Source of the DNA: Holdemania massiliensis AP2
GTDB lineage: Bacteria; Bacillota_I; Bacilli_A; Erysipelotrichales; Erysipelotrichaceae
DNA: 64,000 bases
NCBI RefSeq assembly: GCF_000327285.1
Contig: NZ_HE998567.1
Coordinates: 1,139,210 to 1,203,209 of the forward strand
Direction: 5' to 3'
A program made the position numbers and the translations under genes. Positions 62,675 to 64,000 of this stretch are shown piece after piece. Under the pieces are notes generated by a model that was not told the origin of the DNA, made no database searches, and saw only the letters and a program-made list of their open reading frames with translations. Every line of letters starts with the position of its first letter. The first letter of the stretch is position 1.

Positions 62675-63997
62675 CTAAGCTGTCACTTCTTCAGCATCGC
62701 AGGCATCAACGCCGATTAAATCATGATGCCGAGCCTTCGTTACTTTAACCCAGGCAAAGGTCCCCGGCTGATAGCTGCGGGAGCTTTTAAACTTGATCAG
62801 TCCGTCAATTCCGTCAGGCGCACTGTGGATGCCGCGGCCATGGTAATAGCCCGTTAGTCCATCCTGGTTCTCAATCAGAACTTCCAGTGTCTTGCCAATC
62901 AAGGCTTCACCATTCTCCTGCGCAATCTGATTTTGGACTGTCATTAACCGTTCCAACCGTTCATCCATGATTTCCTGGGAAATCTGACCTTCCATGGTAT
63001 ATGCTGGAGTATCCTCCTCATTGGAGAAAGTGAAAGCACCCAAACGATCCCAACGAACTTCCTGAATAAAATCAATCATTTTCTGGAAGTCTTCTTCTGT
63101 TTCCTGTGGGAAACCGACGATCATCGTTGTCCGCAGCACCGGCATTTCATAAGTTTCCCGAATCAGTTTCACTGTCCGCAGAATACTTTCCACGCTGCCG
63201 CGGCGATTCATCAGCTGCAGCATCTTATCGCTGCCATGCTGAACTGGAATATCGAAATAAGGAATCACTTTCTTCAGATCCTTAATGCCCGTAACAAATT
63301 CATCATCAATTTCATCCGGATACAAGTAAAGAACACGAATCCAATGCAGTCCTTCAATCGCATTCAGTTCCGTCAGCAGATCCCAAATCCGCCGCCGGCC
63401 GTAACAATCCGTGCCGTAGCGGGAGGTGTCCTGAGCAATTACGACGAGTTCTTTTACCCCTTCTGCCGCCAGCTGTTTTGCTTCCGCAACCAGATCTTCA
63501 ATCGGGAAAGAAACGTATCCGCCTCGAATTCCCGGAATAGCGCAATATGAGCAGCGATTATCGCAGCCTTCGGCAATTTTCAGATAGGCTGTCCATGGCT
63601 TGGTCGAAACTAATCGAGTATTCTTGCCATACCCATCCAACACTTTTTCGCCTAAAACCTGCGTCAAAATCTGTCCCATCTTCGGATATTCACTGATCGT
63701 CAGGAAATAATCAACTTCCGGCATTTCCGCCTGCAGATCTGCTTTGTAGCGCTGTGCCAGACATCCGGCAACAATCAGCTTCCGGCAGTTTTCATTTTTA
63801 TATTCCGCCATTTCCAGAATCGTGTTGATCGCTTCCTCCTTAGCGGGTTCAATAAAGCCGCAGGTATTCACGATAATCGCTTCCGCCTCATGAACATTAT
63901 GAACAATTTCATGACCGGACTGCCGCAGCAGCCCCATCATGCGCTCGCTGTCAACCAAATTCTTGCAGCAGCCTAAAGATACAACTCCTATTTTCAT
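62675..63997 (-). CDS. rimO: Ribosomal protein S12 methylthiotransferase RimO
   Basis: This complete 440-residue radical-SAM enzyme has an N-terminal MTTase domain (GVVSLGCCKNLVDSERM, VNTCGFIEP and VAGCLAQRY supplying the first [4Fe-4S] cysteines), a radical-SAM CDNRCSYCAIPGIRGGY (C-x3-C-x2-C) and a C-terminal TRAM domain (about 370-440). It adds a methylthio group to Asp88 of ribosomal S12. GCCKN replaces the usual GCPKN, adding an extra Cys next to a cluster ligand. The start at 63997 sits three bases from the window end. Confidence 0.95.
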   Translation of the reverse strand: MKIGVVSLGCCKNLVDSERMMGLLRQSGHEIVHNVHEAEAIIVNTCGFIEPAKEEAINTILEMAEYKNENCRKLIVAGCLAQRYKADLQAEMPEVDYFLTISEYPKMGQILTQVLGEKVLDGYGKNTRLVSTKPWTAYLKIAEGCDNRCSYCAIPGIRGGYVSFPIEDLVAEAKQLAAEGVKELVVIAQDTSRYGTDCYGRRRIWDLLTELNAIEGLHWIRVLYLYPDEIDDEFVTGIKDLKKVIPYFDIPVQHGSDKMLQLMNRRGSVESILRTVKLIRETYEMPVLRTTMIVGFPQETEEDFQKMIDFIQEVRWDRLGAFTFSNEEDTPAYTMEGQISQEIMDERLERLMTVQNQIAQENGEALIGKTLEVLIENQDGLTGYYHGRGIHSAPDGIDGLIKFKSSRSYQPGTFAWVKVTKARHHDLIGVDACDAEEVTA

Positions 63998-64000
63998 ATT

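Overview
The window reads as chromosome of a spore-forming Firmicute of the Erysipelotrichia type (a Holdemania-like relative is my guess, not proven). The pointers are a pro-sigma-E gene preceded by a SpoIIGA-like protease gene, a SigV/RsiV-type lysozyme-response pair, long-form HPF, several PTS genes, AGGAGG ribosome sites and moderate GC. No rRNA, tRNA, insertion sequence or prophage was seen. Most genes lie on the minus strand in short operons closed by clear hairpin terminators.

Bases 1-8793 hold a yhf-type operon (homologues of E. coli YhfW, S, X, V/Php, U, T, Y and the regulator YhfZ), a poorly understood set of two PLP enzymes, an amidohydrolase-fold metal enzyme, a phosphopentomutase-like enzyme and a 12-helix transporter. 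Two extra members are present: a short amidase-signature protein and a zinc-ribbon membrane protein. The operon has a good sigma-A promoter flanked by two copies of ATACA-N6-TGTAT whose centres are 63 bases apart. This is the best candidate for an under-described system here.

Bases 8963-21776 carry a PucR/CdaR-type regulator divergent from a Tat-exported, lipid-anchored old-yellow-enzyme/2-enoate-reductase-like protein, then an AlkC-type DNA glycosylase, an M14 carboxypeptidase, a CPBP protease with a VOC protein, a membrane-bound MutS-like ATPase and two tandemly duplicated amidohydrolases.

Bases 21801-31388 are rich in envelope and stress regulation: a SigV/RsiV-like pair, a LytTR-DUF3021-CPBP operon, a PadR-DUF1700-CPBP operon with a near-perfect operator on its promoter, and an AraC regulator divergent from a secreted FAD/FMN reductase. 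Bases 31530-41746 hold general metabolism: a HAD phosphatase, an Alg13/Alg14-like glycosyltransferase pair, PTS enzyme I with an acyl carrier protein, a GGDEF-PAS-GGDEF-EAL protein and NudC. A ClbS/DfsB-like protein follows. Bases 42551-48114 hold a cellobiose-type PTS operon with its divergent PRD regulator; its GH1 hydrolase has Gln at the usual acid/base Glu.

Bases 48265-54424 contain a cytidylate-kinase-like protein, a FabT-like MarR protein, sigE-spoIIGA, a type I-C-like CRISPR array without cas genes, VanZ, HPF and an M19 dipeptidase. Bases 54436-58130 form a nucleic-acid cluster: a Cas4-like/DEDD fused nuclease (DUF2779), a GIY-YIG-DUF2075 helicase and a MazG-like pyrophosphohydrolase. 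The window ends with an M29 aminopeptidase, a ROK kinase, a secreted esterase under a consensus promoter with a palindromic operator, and RimO.
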